A stretch of 64,000 bases of DNA from Dyadobacter subterraneus (GCF_015221875.1 NZ_JACYGY010000001.1:4752501-4816500); one strand, 5' to 3'. Numbered from the stretch's first letter, positions 11,658 through 21,547 are shown. A program made the numbers and translations. Notes: generated by a model not told the origin, from the sequence alone.

Positions 11658-11700
11658 ATAAGTTACAATAAGCCGGGTTACAGTGTTTATTGTAACTTAT
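11658..11700. terminator. 14-bp perfect hairpin between convergent genes
   Basis: ATAAGTTACAATAA (11658-11671) and TTATTGTAACTTAT (11687-11700) are perfect complements around a 15-base loop. Read on the minus strand the stem is followed by a T-rich run, so it best ends transcripts coming from the DUF3800 locus. It also sits 11 bases after the DinB-like stop. Confidence 0.7.
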
Positions 11701-11753
11701 TAAAAAAAACCAAAGCTTAGATTGAATAGAACGCCTTGGAAAATTACACTTAT

Positions 11754-12446
11754 TCACAGTTTTTCACAAAGACCATGTTTAATTCCCCCAACCTGATCAA
11801 ATCGATTTTCAATAATAGAAAAGAATTGGGTGTCTCCGTGCTCGTATTTTCTAAAAATGGAATAAGCAACTAAATCTGCTAATTGAATTAATCTTGAAGC
11901 TTTTGAATCAAGAAACAATGGAACTTCTGATAAGTTTCTTAAAACTCCCCATGAGTGCCCGATTGTACGAAAATTGGTGGCCAACCCTTGAATAGTTGTT
12001 TCATAAGTCGATTTATCAAAAATTATAATTCCTCTCTGAGTATTATTTTGATTATAAAGCCTTGCAAGATAATGATCGAATCGGCTGGCAATTTGTTCAA
12101 AGGCAAGTTCAACAGGATCCCGGGGAGAAACTTTTTCTTTATTAATTATACAAGCAAATATCCGGTTTGAAACATGTGAATTCGCCAGGACCCTTAAAGA
12201 ATCCTTTATTATCTCATATCGATATTAACGTTCATAATGTCTCCAGAATTTCTTACCACCGTATATGGGACTACCGTGCAGTTCGGTTGAAGCAGTATCA
12301 TCAGGATTTACCCTTGATACAATTTTGTCTAATTCATTAGCAATTGCAAAACCTTGTCTTTCAAAAAGAGAAATACCTGCTAATACAAAATGTTTTTGAT
12401 TAGGGTCAGGTGCACTACCGGATTCATCGCAGTATAGTAAGTGCAT
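11754..12446 (-). pseudogene. DUF3800 protein gene with one in-frame stop codon
   Basis: Translating from ATG 12446 gives MHLLYCDESGSAPDPNQKHF, the DUF3800 start with its DES acidic motif. It continues through ELHGSPIYGGKKFWRHYER to a TAA at 12227-12225. The same frame then resumes without any shift (YRYEIIKDSLRVLANS) and runs to 11754, passing the conserved IIIFDKSTYE and PLFLDSKASRLIQLADLVAYSIFR motifs. The protein would be 230 residues with one nonsense codon, which differs by one base from CAA, GAA or AAA. DUF3800 proteins have a predicted RNase H-like fold and are common near mobile or defence genes. Possibilities are a recent nonsense mutation, an assembly error or readthrough. Confidence 0.85.
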
Positions 12447-12587
12447 AAAAAAAGCAGTCAAGGAGAAGCAATGTTCTACACGGTCTAATACGTCAGACCT
12501 CCCAACTGCGTCACAAATTTAATAGATTTTATACATTAATGATATTGTGCCTGAAAATTTAGATTAATTTTTAATCAGGATAGTTCT

Positions 12588-13595
12588 TCAAATATGCTGG
12601 GTCTTATTTGCGATATCCCTGATAATCCCGTCAAGCTCATTGGCCGAAATAAGAATGTGATCAAGCAATTCGTTTTGCTCGTTTTCAGAATGCTGATAAT
12701 TTTTGATCAAATCAACAATTCCCATTAACCTTGCCACTGGCGCCCTTACCACGTGTGATTGAAGCCATGCTATTTCCTGCAATTTTTGATTTTGGCTTTC
12801 AATGGCTTCAATGTAACGCAGTCTTTCAGTGATGTCATTTATCAAAACTACCCTGGCTCTCCTTCCATCAATATAAATGCCGTTACTTTGAATTTCAGCC
12901 TGGATTATTTCTCCATTTTTCTTTCTGTGCCTCGATATTCCATTGTAATGAAACGTTGACGACTGGCGTCTGGTCAGATACAGCGCTTCTTCTAGTTTAG
13001 GAAGCTCTTCAACCGGCCTTATGTCACGTATTGTCATACCCCGAAATTCTTCAAGACTATAACCATAGTGCCTGATCGCGGCATCGTTAACGTTCAAAAA
13101 TTTCAAAGTTTCAAGATCGTAAACCCACATGGGCTGCGGACTCAGCTGGAAAAGATCACTGTATCTTTTTTCGGATTCTTCCAGTTCAGCCGATTTTTTC
13201 TTGCGTTCAATACTATAAAGTATGCTTTTATATAGATTGGAAGCAGATAATTCGTCTTTGAGTAAATAATCAGAAACGCCAAGTGACAGCGATTTTACAC
13301 TAAAAGAAATATCCGGGTAACCTGTTAATACAATGATTGGAATTCCGGCGCTCAGGGCGACAATTTCCATAATCAGGTTTTCACCGCTTTTATCTGGCAG
13401 TGATAGATCCAGCAAAATGACATTTACAGCTAATCCTTTTTCTACAAGTAGGGCCTGGCCTTCCTTAAATGTTTTAGCCTGAAAAATCTCAGGAGAAACC
13501 ATCTGCTCGTCAAGAAAATCTTCAATCAAAGCAAAATCTCCGGGGTTGTCTTCAATGACCAGGATTTTGTATAGATTTTTATCCTTTTCCATCAA
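12588..13595 (-). CDS. receiver-PAS-HisKA protein without an ATPase domain
   Basis: The 335-residue protein has a receiver domain at about 8-125 (ILVIEDNPGDF, with acceptor Asp in VILLDLSLPDKSG), a PAS domain with PAC motif at about 143-265, and a C-terminal dimerisation helix pair containing QSHVVRAPVARLMGIVDLI, where His would be the phospho-acceptor. No HATPase_c domain follows; the gene ends about 50 residues after the H-box. It cannot phosphorylate itself and may receive phosphate in trans. It is the last gene of a three-gene unit, its start overlapping the upstream response-regulator stop by 4 bases (13592-13595). Confidence 0.85.
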   Translation of the reverse strand: MMEKDKNLYKILVIEDNPGDFALIEDFLDEQMVSPEIFQAKTFKEGQALLVEKGLAVNVILLDLSLPDKSGENLIMEIVALSAGIPIIVLTGYPDISFSVKSLSLGVSDYLLKDELSASNLYKSILYSIERKKKSAELEESEKRYSDLFQLSPQPMWVYDLETLKFLNVNDAAIRHYGYSLEEFRGMTIRDIRPVEELPKLEEALYLTRRQSSTFHYNGISRHRKKNGEIIQAEIQSNGIYIDGRRARVVLINDITERLRYIEAIESQNQKLQEIAWLQSHVVRAPVARLMGIVDLIKNYQHSENEQNELLDHILISANELDGIIRDIANKTQHI

Positions 13596-14029
13596 TTTTT
13601 GTTTACAGATGGAAGGGTTACAATACTGATCCAGAAATTTTCGATCTGCGTTACCACATTTAAAAAGCTATCCAGTTCAACGGGTTTTGTGATATAGCAA
13701 TTTGCATGGTTTTTGTAAGAAAGGTTGATATCTTTTTCGGACGATGACGTTGTAAGCATAATGACAGGGATATGCTTTATATCATCACTTTTCTTAATAT
13801 ACTGAAGTACCTCATGACCATTCTTTTTTGGAAGGTTTACATCCAGCAGTACCAGATCCGGCTGTTCCGCCAGTGCGTGTCTGCCTTTCTGGTTCAAAAA
13901 ATCAATTGCCTCTTCTCCGTCTCTGACAACACTGATCGTGTTTGAAATCCTGCCTTCCTGTAAAGCTTCTGTCGTGAGCAAAATATCTCCCTCATTATCT
14001 TCAACTAATAGTATATGTATACTTTTCAT
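13592..14029 (-). CDS. single-domain response regulator (Rcp1-like)
   Basis: A 145-residue receiver with the full set of active residues: ILLVEDNEGD at the start, LVLLDVNLPKKNGHEVL holding the acceptor Asp (near residue 59), VIMLTTSSS with the conserved Thr, and ITKPVEL with the Lys. It has no output domain. The extended insert between strand 2 and strand 3 is typical of Rcp1, the receiver partner of phytochrome-type and multi-PAS kinases. It overlaps both neighbours by 4 bases, so kinase, receiver and the receiver-PAS-HisKA protein should be made together. Confidence 0.92.
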   Translation of the reverse strand: MKSIHILLVEDNEGDILLTTEALQEGRISNTISVVRDGEEAIDFLNQKGRHALAEQPDLVLLDVNLPKKNGHEVLQYIKKSDDIKHIPVIMLTTSSSEKDINLSYKNHANCYITKPVELDSFLNVVTQIENFWISIVTLPSVNKN

Positions 14030-17000
14030 AACGTTGTTGGTTGCTGTTTTGCAATGCTAAAATAAAAAGTGCTTTCTTTTCCTTCCACTGATTTTAACCA
14101 GATTTTCCCACCCAGGTTTTCCACAATTTTTTTCGTAATCGCCAGCCCCATGCCAGTCCCCGAATATTCGTCTTTATTATGCAGTCTTTGAAAGATAATA
14201 AAAATCTTATCGAAATACTGCTCATCGATCCCGATTCCATTATCTTGGACGGCAAATTCCCAGTGTGACCCGGTCTCTTTTGAAGAAATATCTATCTCCG
14301 GAATTCTATTATCAGGTTGATATTTCAATCCGTTGCTGATCAGATTCTGGAAAATCTGTCTTAACGGTGTTTTAAATGTAACAAGGGCAGGCAAATCCGA
14401 AAATCTGATTACGGCTTGTTTTTCTTCGATATTTTTCCTGTACAGTAGAATTATTTCTTCTAACAATTCATTCAAATCAACTTCTTCAAGTTTCTCTTCC
14501 GACTTTCCAACTCTCGAAAAATCAAGCAGATCCAAAATAATCTGTCGCATTCTTTTTGCACCGTCGACAGCGAAAAAAATGTATCTTTTTGCCTTTTCAT
14601 CCAATGCGTTACTATATTTTTTTTCAAGAAGTGTAAGAAAGCTGGTTACCATCCGTAAGGGTTCCTGCAAATCGTGCGAGGCAACATAGGCGAATTGTTC
14701 AAGTTCGGCATTGGAAATCGCCAGGACTTTTAGATTACTTTCCAGTTCCTGATGAAGCTCTTTCAACTTTTCTTCCGCAAATTTTCGTTCCGTAATATTT
14801 TTGAAGTAAACGGTTAAACCAGCCTTGGCCGGAAAAGCGCTCACTTCAAACCATCGGTCCAAAGGCGTAAAATGTTCTTCAAAGCGAACTGGTGTATTTT
14901 CTTTTAATGCTTTGTTGTACTGATAATAAAATCTCGATGAAATGGATTTGTTATAAATATCCCAGAAGTTATGATTTACGATTTCTTCACGTTTGATGTT
15001 TAGCAAGTTCTCGGCTTCTTTATTCCAGTACGTTACAATCCAGTCTTCATTCACGGCAAAAAAACCATCCTGAATACTTTCAAGCGTTTTATTTTTTTCT
15101 TCAAAAGCATCAAACAGCGCCTTATCTGCCTCCTGCCCTTCAATTACTTTGGCCAGGTTCACTGCTATGGTTTTCAGGAAAGAAATTTCATCCTCATCCC
15201 ATAATCTTTCCAGCCGGCAATCATCAAAACCCACATATCCATGGAATTTGTTTTTCACAAAAACCGGTACAATCATTAAGGACTTAACATCCTGTTCAAT
15301 GAGATCAATTTTCAAATCTGACTCCGGCAACTGGCTTACGATAGCGGTAAATGGCTTGTTGTCATTGAGCAAATTTATAAAACTTGCCAATTTTTCGTGC
15401 GGCACATTTTGTAGCAGGGGATTATCAACCTGTGAATCAAATGTGCCGGCATTCCATTCAAATTTCTGACTAGCAAATTTCTGTCCGGAAATACCATCCG
15501 TGTAATTCTCAAAATAATAAACTCTGTCGACAATAATGGCCAATCCGACAATCCCGAATGATTTATCCAATGCTTCCGACCAGTCACTATATTGTAAAAG
15601 ACTGTTGTTGACCTCAGCAATGGCAGCCAAAAATTTCGATTTACGTAGAAGTTTTATCTGAGTTTGTTTTCGTTCGGTTATATCTTGCAGTACGCCGATC
15701 ATCCTTACAGGTTCAGCATTAGAGTTTCTGACAATGAAACCTCTTTCCTGCGCAAAGGCATAGGTTCCGGCAAGTGTCCGGTAGCGATATTCGGATGCCC
15801 AGTTTTGCTGCGTTTTATCAGCAAGCGCTTTGTTAAGATTATGAGTTACCGCTTCAATATCATCAGGATGAACATTTGATGACCATTTTTCAACGGGATA
15901 CCTTTCATCAGTCACCTCATAACCGAACAAACGGCGATATCCGTCTCCCCAGGCAATGTGATCTGTTGTCAAATCCCAGTCGTAAATTGCGTCATTTGTG
16001 GCCCGGTTTACCAATTCATAACGCTCATTACTGTTTTTCAGCGCATCTTCCATTTTTTTCCGGTCGGTTACATCCAGCCCCGTACATTGTATTTCGGATG
16101 GTCTGCCGTTGGAATCAATTAAACATACAAAATCCCACAACGTCGAAATAATGCCATTGCCATTTGGAATTTTATCTATTTCGATCTGATAAACTTTTCC
16201 CGGTTTTTCTTTACATAACTCGCAAACTTCCAAAAGCCGGGCGTGATGTTCTGGTATAGTGATTTCGAGACAATCATGTCCAATGAGATTTTGATCCGGA
16301 AAAAACCATCCAAAATCCTGCTTGTATTTTTTGTTATAATAAGTGTAACGACCAGCCAGATCAAGCCTTACTACATAATTTGTCTGAGCGTCCACCAGGC
16401 TTCTCAACCTGGATTCACTGGCAAGTAATTCTTCCTGCACTTTCCTGCTCTCGGTAATGTCGAGGCAGGCACCAATCATTTTTAAAGGTTTCCCTTTTTC
16501 GTCCGTTTTTAATCTTCCCCATGATTTGAGGTGCCGGATTTCACCGGAAGGACGAATAATTCTTTCTTCAAAAACAATATCCTTTTTGGTTTGTAATACA
16601 CTCTGGATTAAATGATAAACCCTCGTTTTGTCATCCGGATGCAACAATTCCTGATATGCTTCAAAAGTAGCCCTAAATCCGGCTCGATTTAAACCGTAAA
16701 TGTCATAAAGCGTATCCGACCAGCTTACGATATTATTTACAATATCCCACTGCCAGTTGCCAAAATGAGCCAGTTCCTGCCCTTGATTCATTAAAAAGAA
16801 AGTCTCTTCCAGCATTTCCGAACTTTGCCGGTTTTCCAGAATAACTTTTAAAATGGCATTTGATTTTTCGATAACTTTCAATTCTTCCTCTACCGGCTCT
16901 TTCACCTCGTGATAATAAATTCCCAGGGTGGCGATTACTTTTCCTTCGGCATTTAAAATCGGATGAGACCAACATGCACGCAGACCATACTTTAAAGCCA

Positions 17001-18549
17001 GATCTTTGTAATCTGCCCAACGCAGATCTTTTGTTACATCACTCACAATAACCGGTTTTTTCAAAAAAGCTGCCGAGCCGCATGAGCCAAAATTATTACC
17101 GATTACAAAACCTTGAATCGCTTCAACATATTCAGGAGGTAAGGATGGCGACGCCCAATTATAAAGACGGCCATTTTTTGCCTGAAGGATAGAGCATTTC
17201 ATATGCGGAAAAATTGCCTCTATTCCTTTGAGATATTCTGTCAGAATATCCTTGATCGCTATTTCCTTATGTGAATTTAGTTCCAGTATCTTTTTTTCGA
17301 GCGATTCCAGCTCAGTAAAACGCTTTCCATCTGAAATATCCATCATGATTCCGCGCAGCAATGTTGGTTTACCATCTTCGCGGATTACAGAAACTACATC
17401 TTTTATCCAGACCATACTCCCGTCTGCCCGGATCATTCTGTAATCAAATGTATGATTCCGGCCGTCTTTTACCCATCTCCGACAATAGGCAACAGCTTGT
17501 ACCCGGTCAAATGGATGGATATGATTTGCCCAAAAATCAGGTTCTGCAAGCCATTCCCGGGGAGTATAGCCAAGAATATTGATTACCTGATCTGAAATAA
17601 ATGAAAATTCAAAAGTTTGCGCATCAGCCTCCCATACAATTCCGTCAACGGTATGTATCAGTGATTCCAGCCGGTTTCTTGAATCAAGAAGTTCTTGCTC
17701 GTTAATTTTCCTGTCGTTGATATCCTGGATAGAACCGTAGATCCGGGTACAAATTCCATCATTAAAATCCGCATCCCCGGTTAATCTGATCCAGCGCTCG
17801 TTTCCCTTTGCGGTAATAATTTGTAATTCAAGGTCAAATCCCAAACCATTTTCAAGCGCTTTATTAACGGCAGCCTGAAATAAATTTCTGTTTTCCCCCT
17901 CTTTGAAAAAATATACCGGTGCGTCTTCATAAGGGATATAATCTTTTGCTACTTCATGTATCTCCCTTACAACATCCGACCAGTTGATCTTCCGGTTTAC
18001 CAGATCAGCCTCCCAACTTCCAATCCTTGCCAAACGCTGTGTCTCTTCAAGAAATTTTTCATTCCTTGCCAGATTATCAATCACCGCCTTTTCATTTTCT
18101 TTTACAGCAAGCATTTCCGTGACATCCGTGACGGATCTGATAATAAATTCTATTTCATTATCATCGCCTAAAACTGGTGTTATAGAAGTTACCAGTTGTT
18201 TGATTACAAAATCAGAAGTGCCTTTTACAGGTATCTCATAATCAAAAACCGGCGTTTGCATGGGCAGTTTTTCCCGAATTGATCTTTCCAAAAGATCTTT
18301 CCAAAGATGTGCTTTGAAATAAGAATTTCTACTAAGTGCTCCAAAAAAGCCCTTTCCTATAAAATCCTCGCGTGCAATGTTGGTGATATCGAGATAGGCT
18401 TGATTTACCTCAATAACCGTAAATTTGGGAGAATCCGGAAGTAACACTACGCCGGGCGCAGGAAAAGCATTAAAAACTTTATTTAAATATTTAGGGTCTA
18501 CCATGTTGAGCATGCCAGTCTTTTTTAATGGCAGTCCTAAATATAGCAT
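14026..18549 (-). CDS. multi-PAS/GAF sensor histidine kinase, 1507 residues
   Basis: No transmembrane segment or signal peptide is visible, so this is a cytoplasmic multi-sensor. Approximate order: PAS (20-150), PAS with PAC (165-290), PAS (295-420), GAF (430-575, with FGSCGSAAFLKKPVIVSDV), three PAS domains (590-975), GAF (985-1130), PAS (1140-1260), HisKA with H-box FAYVASHDLQEPLR near residue 1290, and HATPase_c with N-box FQNLISNGLKYQ, G1 DNGIGID and G2 GTGMGLAI. The DLQEPLR H-box is the type found in bacteriophytochrome-like kinases that signal through Rcp1-like receivers, which matches its neighbour. The start may instead be ATG 18504, where the first PAS begins. The signal is unknown; no cofactor-binding Cys is obvious. 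Confidence 0.92.
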   Translation of the reverse strand: MLYLGLPLKKTGMLNMVDPKYLNKVFNAFPAPGVVLLPDSPKFTVIEVNQAYLDITNIAREDFIGKGFFGALSRNSYFKAHLWKDLLERSIREKLPMQTPVFDYEIPVKGTSDFVIKQLVTSITPVLGDDNEIEFIIRSVTDVTEMLAVKENEKAVIDNLARNEKFLEETQRLARIGSWEADLVNRKINWSDVVREIHEVAKDYIPYEDAPVYFFKEGENRNLFQAAVNKALENGLGFDLELQIITAKGNERWIRLTGDADFNDGICTRIYGSIQDINDRKINEQELLDSRNRLESLIHTVDGIVWEADAQTFEFSFISDQVINILGYTPREWLAEPDFWANHIHPFDRVQAVAYCRRWVKDGRNHTFDYRMIRADGSMVWIKDVVSVIREDGKPTLLRGIMMDISDGKRFTELESLEKKILELNSHKEIAIKDILTEYLKGIEAIFPHMKCSILQAKNGRLYNWASPSLPPEYVEAIQGFVIGNNFGSCGSAAFLKKPVIVSDVTKDLRWADYKDLALKYGLRACWSHPILNAEGKVIATLGIYYHEVKEPVEEELKVIEKSNAILKVILENRQSSEMLEETFFLMNQGQELAHFGNWQWDIVNNIVSWSDTLYDIYGLNRAGFRATFEAYQELLHPDDKTRVYHLIQSVLQTKKDIVFEERIIRPSGEIRHLKSWGRLKTDEKGKPLKMIGACLDITESRKVQEELLASESRLRSLVDAQTNYVVRLDLAGRYTYYNKKYKQDFGWFFPDQNLIGHDCLEITIPEHHARLLEVCELCKEKPGKVYQIEIDKIPNGNGIISTLWDFVCLIDSNGRPSEIQCTGLDVTDRKKMEDALKNSNERYELVNRATNDAIYDWDLTTDHIAWGDGYRRLFGYEVTDERYPVEKWSSNVHPDDIEAVTHNLNKALADKTQQNWASEYRYRTLAGTYAFAQERGFIVRNSNAEPVRMIGVLQDITERKQTQIKLLRKSKFLAAIAEVNNSLLQYSDWSEALDKSFGIVGLAIIVDRVYYFENYTDGISGQKFASQKFEWNAGTFDSQVDNPLLQNVPHEKLASFINLLNDNKPFTAIVSQLPESDLKIDLIEQDVKSLMIVPVFVKNKFHGYVGFDDCRLERLWDEDEISFLKTIAVNLAKVIEGQEADKALFDAFEEKNKTLESIQDGFFAVNEDWIVTYWNKEAENLLNIKREEIVNHNFWDIYNKSISSRFYYQYNKALKENTPVRFEEHFTPLDRWFEVSAFPAKAGLTVYFKNITERKFAEEKLKELHQELESNLKVLAISNAELEQFAYVASHDLQEPLRMVTSFLTLLEKKYSNALDEKAKRYIFFAVDGAKRMRQIILDLLDFSRVGKSEEKLEEVDLNELLEEIILLYRKNIEEKQAVIRFSDLPALVTFKTPLRQIFQNLISNGLKYQPDNRIPEIDISSKETGSHWEFAVQDNGIGIDEQYFDKIFIIFQRLHNKDEYSGTGMGLAITKKIVENLGGKIWLKSVEGKESTFYFSIAKQQPTTL

Positions 18550-18621
18550 AATGTACGGTTAGTGCGCTATTGTCATATAGAATCCAGTAAAATTATTGTT
18601 CGATATATTACTTTTATTTTA

Positions 18622-19692
18622 TCAAACTTCATTTTTATAAAATTTCCTTTGCAGCCATAATATTAAATTGACAAGCCCGATAAGGGCCGGAACTTCGACC
18701 AACGGACCAATAACACCTACAAAAGCCTGACCAGAGTTGATCCCAAAAACACCTATGGCAACAGCTATCGCGAGTTCAAAATTATTTCCGGCAGCTGTAA
18801 ATGTAATGGAGGCATTTTGCGCGTAATCTGCCCCCATAAACTTTGACAAAAAGAAACTTGCAAAAAACATCAGGACGAAATAAATCACCAATGGTACTGT
18901 AATGAGTAATACGTCGCCGGGAAGGCTCAGTAATAATTTTCCCTTCAAACTAAACATCAGGACAATTGTCAGCAATAAGGCAGTAAGCGTTACAGGCGAA
19001 ATGAAAGGAATAAATTTCTTTTCATACCAAACTTTTCCTTTCAAACGTGACAATCCAAAACGGCTTGAAATGCCGGCGATAAATGGAATTCCCATGTATA
19101 TTGCCACGCTTGTTGAAATTTCTTTTATCGAAATATTGATTGCCATGCCTTTTAAACCAATTAAACCGGGTAGAAAAGTAATGAACAAATAAGTGTAAAA
19201 ACTGTACAGGAAAATCTGAAAAAGGCTGTTAATCGCAACCAGACCTGCTGCATACTCACTGCTTCCACCTGCCAGTTCGTTCCAGACAAGGACCATAGCA
19301 ATGCAACGGGCCAATCCGATCAGGATTAATCCGGTCATATATTCGGGATGATTGTGTAAAAAAATAATGGCCAGTACAAACATCAATACAGGACCGACAA
19401 TCCAGTTTAATACAAGTGAAACGGCCATTACACGGGTATTTTTGAAAACCTCACTGATCTTTTCATACTTTACTTTTGCCAGCGGCGGATACATCATCAG
19501 TATCAGTCCAATAGCCAAAGGAATGTTGGTTGTTCCACGGGTAAACGAATTGACAAAATCAGGAAAAGAAGGTACGAAATTACCCAGACCAATTCCTAAA
19601 AGCATAGCCAGGAAAATCCATAAAGAAAGATAACGATCCAAAAATCCGAGTTTTTTTCGCCCGGTAACCGGTGTGCATTTATTGACTGACAT
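18622..19692 (-). CDS. acr3: arsenite efflux permease, ACR3 type
   Basis: A 356-residue membrane protein with ten predicted helices and the ACR3 signature [18 protein letters not shown], which contains the essential Cys in helix 4. [20 protein letters not shown] near residue 310 is the second hallmark of the family. It exports As(III) from the cytoplasm using the proton gradient. It is the last gene of the arsenic operon, 9 bases after arsC, so arsenate reduction and arsenite export are co-expressed. Confidence 0.95.
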   Translation of the reverse strand: MSVNKCTPVTGRKKLGFLDRYLSLWIFLAMLLGIGLGNFVPSFPDFVNSFTRGTTNIPLAIGLILMMYPPLAKVKYEKISEVFKNTRVMAVSLVLNWIVGPVLMFVLAIIFLHNHPEYMTGLILIGLARCIAMVLVWNELAGGSSEYAAGLVAINSLFQIFLYSFYTYLFITFLPGLIGLKGMAINISIKEISTSVAIYMGIPFIAGISSRFGLSRLKGKVWYEKKFIPFISPVTLTALLLTIVLMFSLKGKLLLSLPGDVLLITVPLVIYFVLMFFASFFLSKFMGADYAQNASITFTAAGNNFELAIAVAIGVFGINSGQAFVGVIGPLVEVPALIGLVNLILWLQRKFYKNEV

Positions 19693-19701
19693 GAATGAAG
19701 T

Positions 19702-20115
19702 TTAGAGATTTTCCCGGACAAAATTTTCCGAATAGTTTTTAATCATCTCCCTGACTCTACGGAATTCGCTGGTAATTTCTTCCTCTGTTCCGGTTGCTTT
19801 TGCAGGGTCCGGAAAATTGTAATGAAACTTTTCAGCACGGGCAGGGAAATAAGGGCACCGTTCTTTTGCGTTGTCACAAACAGTTATTACAATGTCAAAA
19901 TTGATGTCTTTGTATTCATCCATATGATTGGAAGTGTGGCTGGAAATGTCTATTCCATCTTCCTTCATAATGTTAACCGCTCTTGGATTAACGCCGTGCG
20001 TCTCTACCCCTGCGCTATATACGGATGCCTTATTTCCGGCAAATTTTTGCAAATATCCCTCGGCAATCTGGCTTCGACAGCTATTGCCTGTGCACAATAC
20101 AAGTATCTTTTTCAT
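19702..20115 (-). CDS. arsC: arsenate reductase, thioredoxin-coupled low-molecular-weight phosphatase type
   Basis: The 137-residue protein starts MKKILVLCTGNSCRSQ. The P-loop C8-x5-R14 is the arsenate-binding site, and C80 and C87 in VCDNAKERCPYF are the resolving pair of the thioredoxin-dependent (pI258) class. It reduces As(V) to As(III), which ACR3 then exports. It lies between the acetyltransferase (5-base gap) and acr3 (9-base gap). Confidence 0.95.
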   Translation of the reverse strand: MKKILVLCTGNSCRSQIAEGYLQKFAGNKASVYSAGVETHGVNPRAVNIMKEDGIDISSHTSNHMDEYKDINFDIVITVCDNAKERCPYFPARAEKFHYNFPDPAKATGTEEEITSEFRRVREMIKNYSENFVRENL

Positions 20116-20120
20116 ATGTT

Positions 20121-20618
20121 TTATTTTATGCCAACTGTTTTACTTCTTCTTTCGAGCAGATTCACATTCCGCCAGGTTCCATTCATTTTCCCTAATTTCT
20201 CACGATATCCTATGATACGAAAACCATGTTTTTGATGCAGACCAATACTTGCAGCATTTTCTTCAAATATCCCGGCTTGTAATGTCCAATAACCGCTTTC
20301 TTCACTTTTTCTTATTAAATAAGACAACAGAAAATCGCCTGTTTTCTGTCCACGGAACTCAGCGCCTATATAAACACTGACTTCCGCCACGCCTGCATAA
20401 ACGCAGCGTCCCGATACGGGTGTGAGTGCTGCCCAGCCCATAATTTTGCCTTCGTCATTTATCGCCACAAACCTTAACCCGGAAACATGAGATTGGTCCC
20501 AGCTTTCCCATTCGGGAGCTTTCGTTTCAAATGTAGCGTTGCCAGTCGAAATTCCTTCCATGTATATTTGACGCACCGCTTCCCAGTCACTTGGCTGCAA
20601 AATCCTGATAGTAACCAT
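20121..20618 (-). CDS. arsN1: GNAT acetyltransferase, probable ArsN1 (arsinothricin N-acetyltransferase)
   Basis: The 165-residue protein belongs to the phosphinothricin acetyltransferase-like GNAT group: IRILQPSDWEAVRQIYMEGISTGNATFET at the start, VAEVSVYIGAEFRGQKTGDFLLS with the acetyl-CoA-binding RGxxxGxxLL-like loop, and a C-terminal ASIGLHQKHGFRIIGYREKLG. Members encoded within ars operons (ArsN1) acetylate the organoarsenical antibiotic arsinothricin and often phosphinothricin. Placement inside an ars operon supports that reading, whereas a free-standing copy would be called only PAT-like. Substrate choice is not shown by sequence alone. Confidence 0.75.
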   Translation of the reverse strand: MVTIRILQPSDWEAVRQIYMEGISTGNATFETKAPEWESWDQSHVSGLRFVAINDEGKIMGWAALTPVSGRCVYAGVAEVSVYIGAEFRGQKTGDFLLSYLIRKSEESGYWTLQAGIFEENAASIGLHQKHGFRIIGYREKLGKMNGTWRNVNLLERRSKTVGIK

Positions 20619-20633
20619 ATTTTGATCTTTAAA

Positions 20634-21185
20634 TTAACAGCAATTTGATCCCGGCTGGCACGACAAATTCTCCGCCAATTCTACATCAACCATATTATTT
20701 TCCGGTTCGCTCTGTGTTTCATTTTTTGAATTTATACCACATGTCTGATTTCTGGTCATTGCCTTACATTGCGTAAAGTCGGGAACGAGCTGTACCGTAA
20801 TAGAATCTTCATCAACAAAAAAATCTCCCGGATACATCTGTCTGGTATCAAATTTCGAGTTTCCAAATTCAATTTTTACAGTGCCCAACGGATTCAACGG
20901 AAGCAGCTTTTCAACCAGATTGATGATTGACATTGCCTTTTCAACTTTCATTGCCCGCTCAGTCTCTTTTACAGCCGGTTCCCAAAGTTGAACGATCACT
21001 TCTGTCCAGCTATTCATTAAACCACCACAATCAACAGAAACAATCGGTGCCTGTTTGATTTCAGTAATGTGATAGGAAGCATCTACAGTTTGACCATCCG
21101 AATATTCAAATTGAAGAACTTTTCCGGTATTTTCCAGAAGCACTTTTTTAAAATGCTGCCAGGTTAAAGGAGATAAACTATTCAT
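20634..21185 (-). CDS. DUF6428 family protein of the ars operon
   Basis: Starting at ATG 21185 (MNSLSPLTWQHFKKVLLENTG) gives 183 residues. This family is repeatedly found in Bacteroidota ars operons; its function is not known. The core (residues about 10-135) is a mixed alpha/beta region with YHITEIKQAPIVSVDCGG. The last 50 residues carry most of the Cys (QCKAMTRNQTCG, NLSCQPGSNCC), and the CC terminus looks like a soft-metal site able to bind As(III). A longer in-frame start at 21227 would overlap arsR and the second operator and is disfavoured. It follows arsR by 32 bases. Confidence 0.75.
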   Translation of the reverse strand: MNSLSPLTWQHFKKVLLENTGKVLQFEYSDGQTVDASYHITEIKQAPIVSVDCGGLMNSWTEVIVQLWEPAVKETERAMKVEKAMSIINLVEKLLPLNPLGTVKIEFGNSKFDTRQMYPGDFFVDEDSITVQLVPDFTQCKAMTRNQTCGINSKNETQSEPENNMVDVELAENLSCQPGSNCC

Positions 21186-21199
21186 TGCGATATTACGAT
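21184..21199. promoter_or_regulatory. second ArsR operator-like site, between arsR and DUF6428
   Basis: On the minus strand this reads ATCGTAATATCGCAAT. It matches the complement of the site upstream of arsR at 13 of 16 positions. It touches the DUF6428 start codon, so it could control an internal transcript or be a roadblock site. The role is inferred from the similarity. Confidence 0.5.
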
Positions 21200-21217
21200 T
21201 AATAATTAATATAAAAC

Positions 21218-21547
21218 TCAGCAACATTTATTAATGGAAACTTCTGCTTCAAACAACGCACCGAAAATAAATTTGGCCTCTGCCCAGACTTCCTCATTAA
21301 TGCAATAGCAAACCCTTGGAGGATCAATTTCGCCTTTCAACAATCCGATTTGTTTCAACTCTTTCAGATGTTGCGAAACAGTTGCCTGTGCAAGTGGTAA
21401 GATTTCAACCAAATCCCCACAGACACACGACTTTTCTTTCAACAAATGCTGAATAATTGCAATCCTTGCAGGATGTGCCAATGCTTTTGCCAACTCTGCA
21501 ATTCGATTTTGTTGTTCTGAAAAAACTTGTGTTTTTGTGACGCCCAT
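21218..21547 (-). CDS. arsR: ArsR/SmtB family repressor
   Basis: A 109-residue winged-helix repressor. AELAKALAHPARIAIIQHLL begins the fold, the As(III) site is C41-V-C43 in KSCVCGDLVEILPLAQATVSQHLKELKQIGLL, and the recognition helix is ATVSQHLKELK. The C-terminal NKCC could contribute further thiols. On binding arsenite it should release the operon promoter. It is the first gene of the unit, with an operator-like dyad 27 bases upstream of the start. Confidence 0.93.
   Translation of the reverse strand: MGVTKTQVFSEQQNRIAELAKALAHPARIAIIQHLLKEKSCVCGDLVEILPLAQATVSQHLKELKQIGLLKGEIDPPRVCYCINEEVWAEAKFIFGALFEAEVSINKCC

Noticed and set aside
20634..21227. Longer start for the DUF6428 gene at 21227
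   Set aside because: The additional 14 residues overlap the arsR end and the internal operator-like site and add only a hydrophobic stretch not typical of the family.
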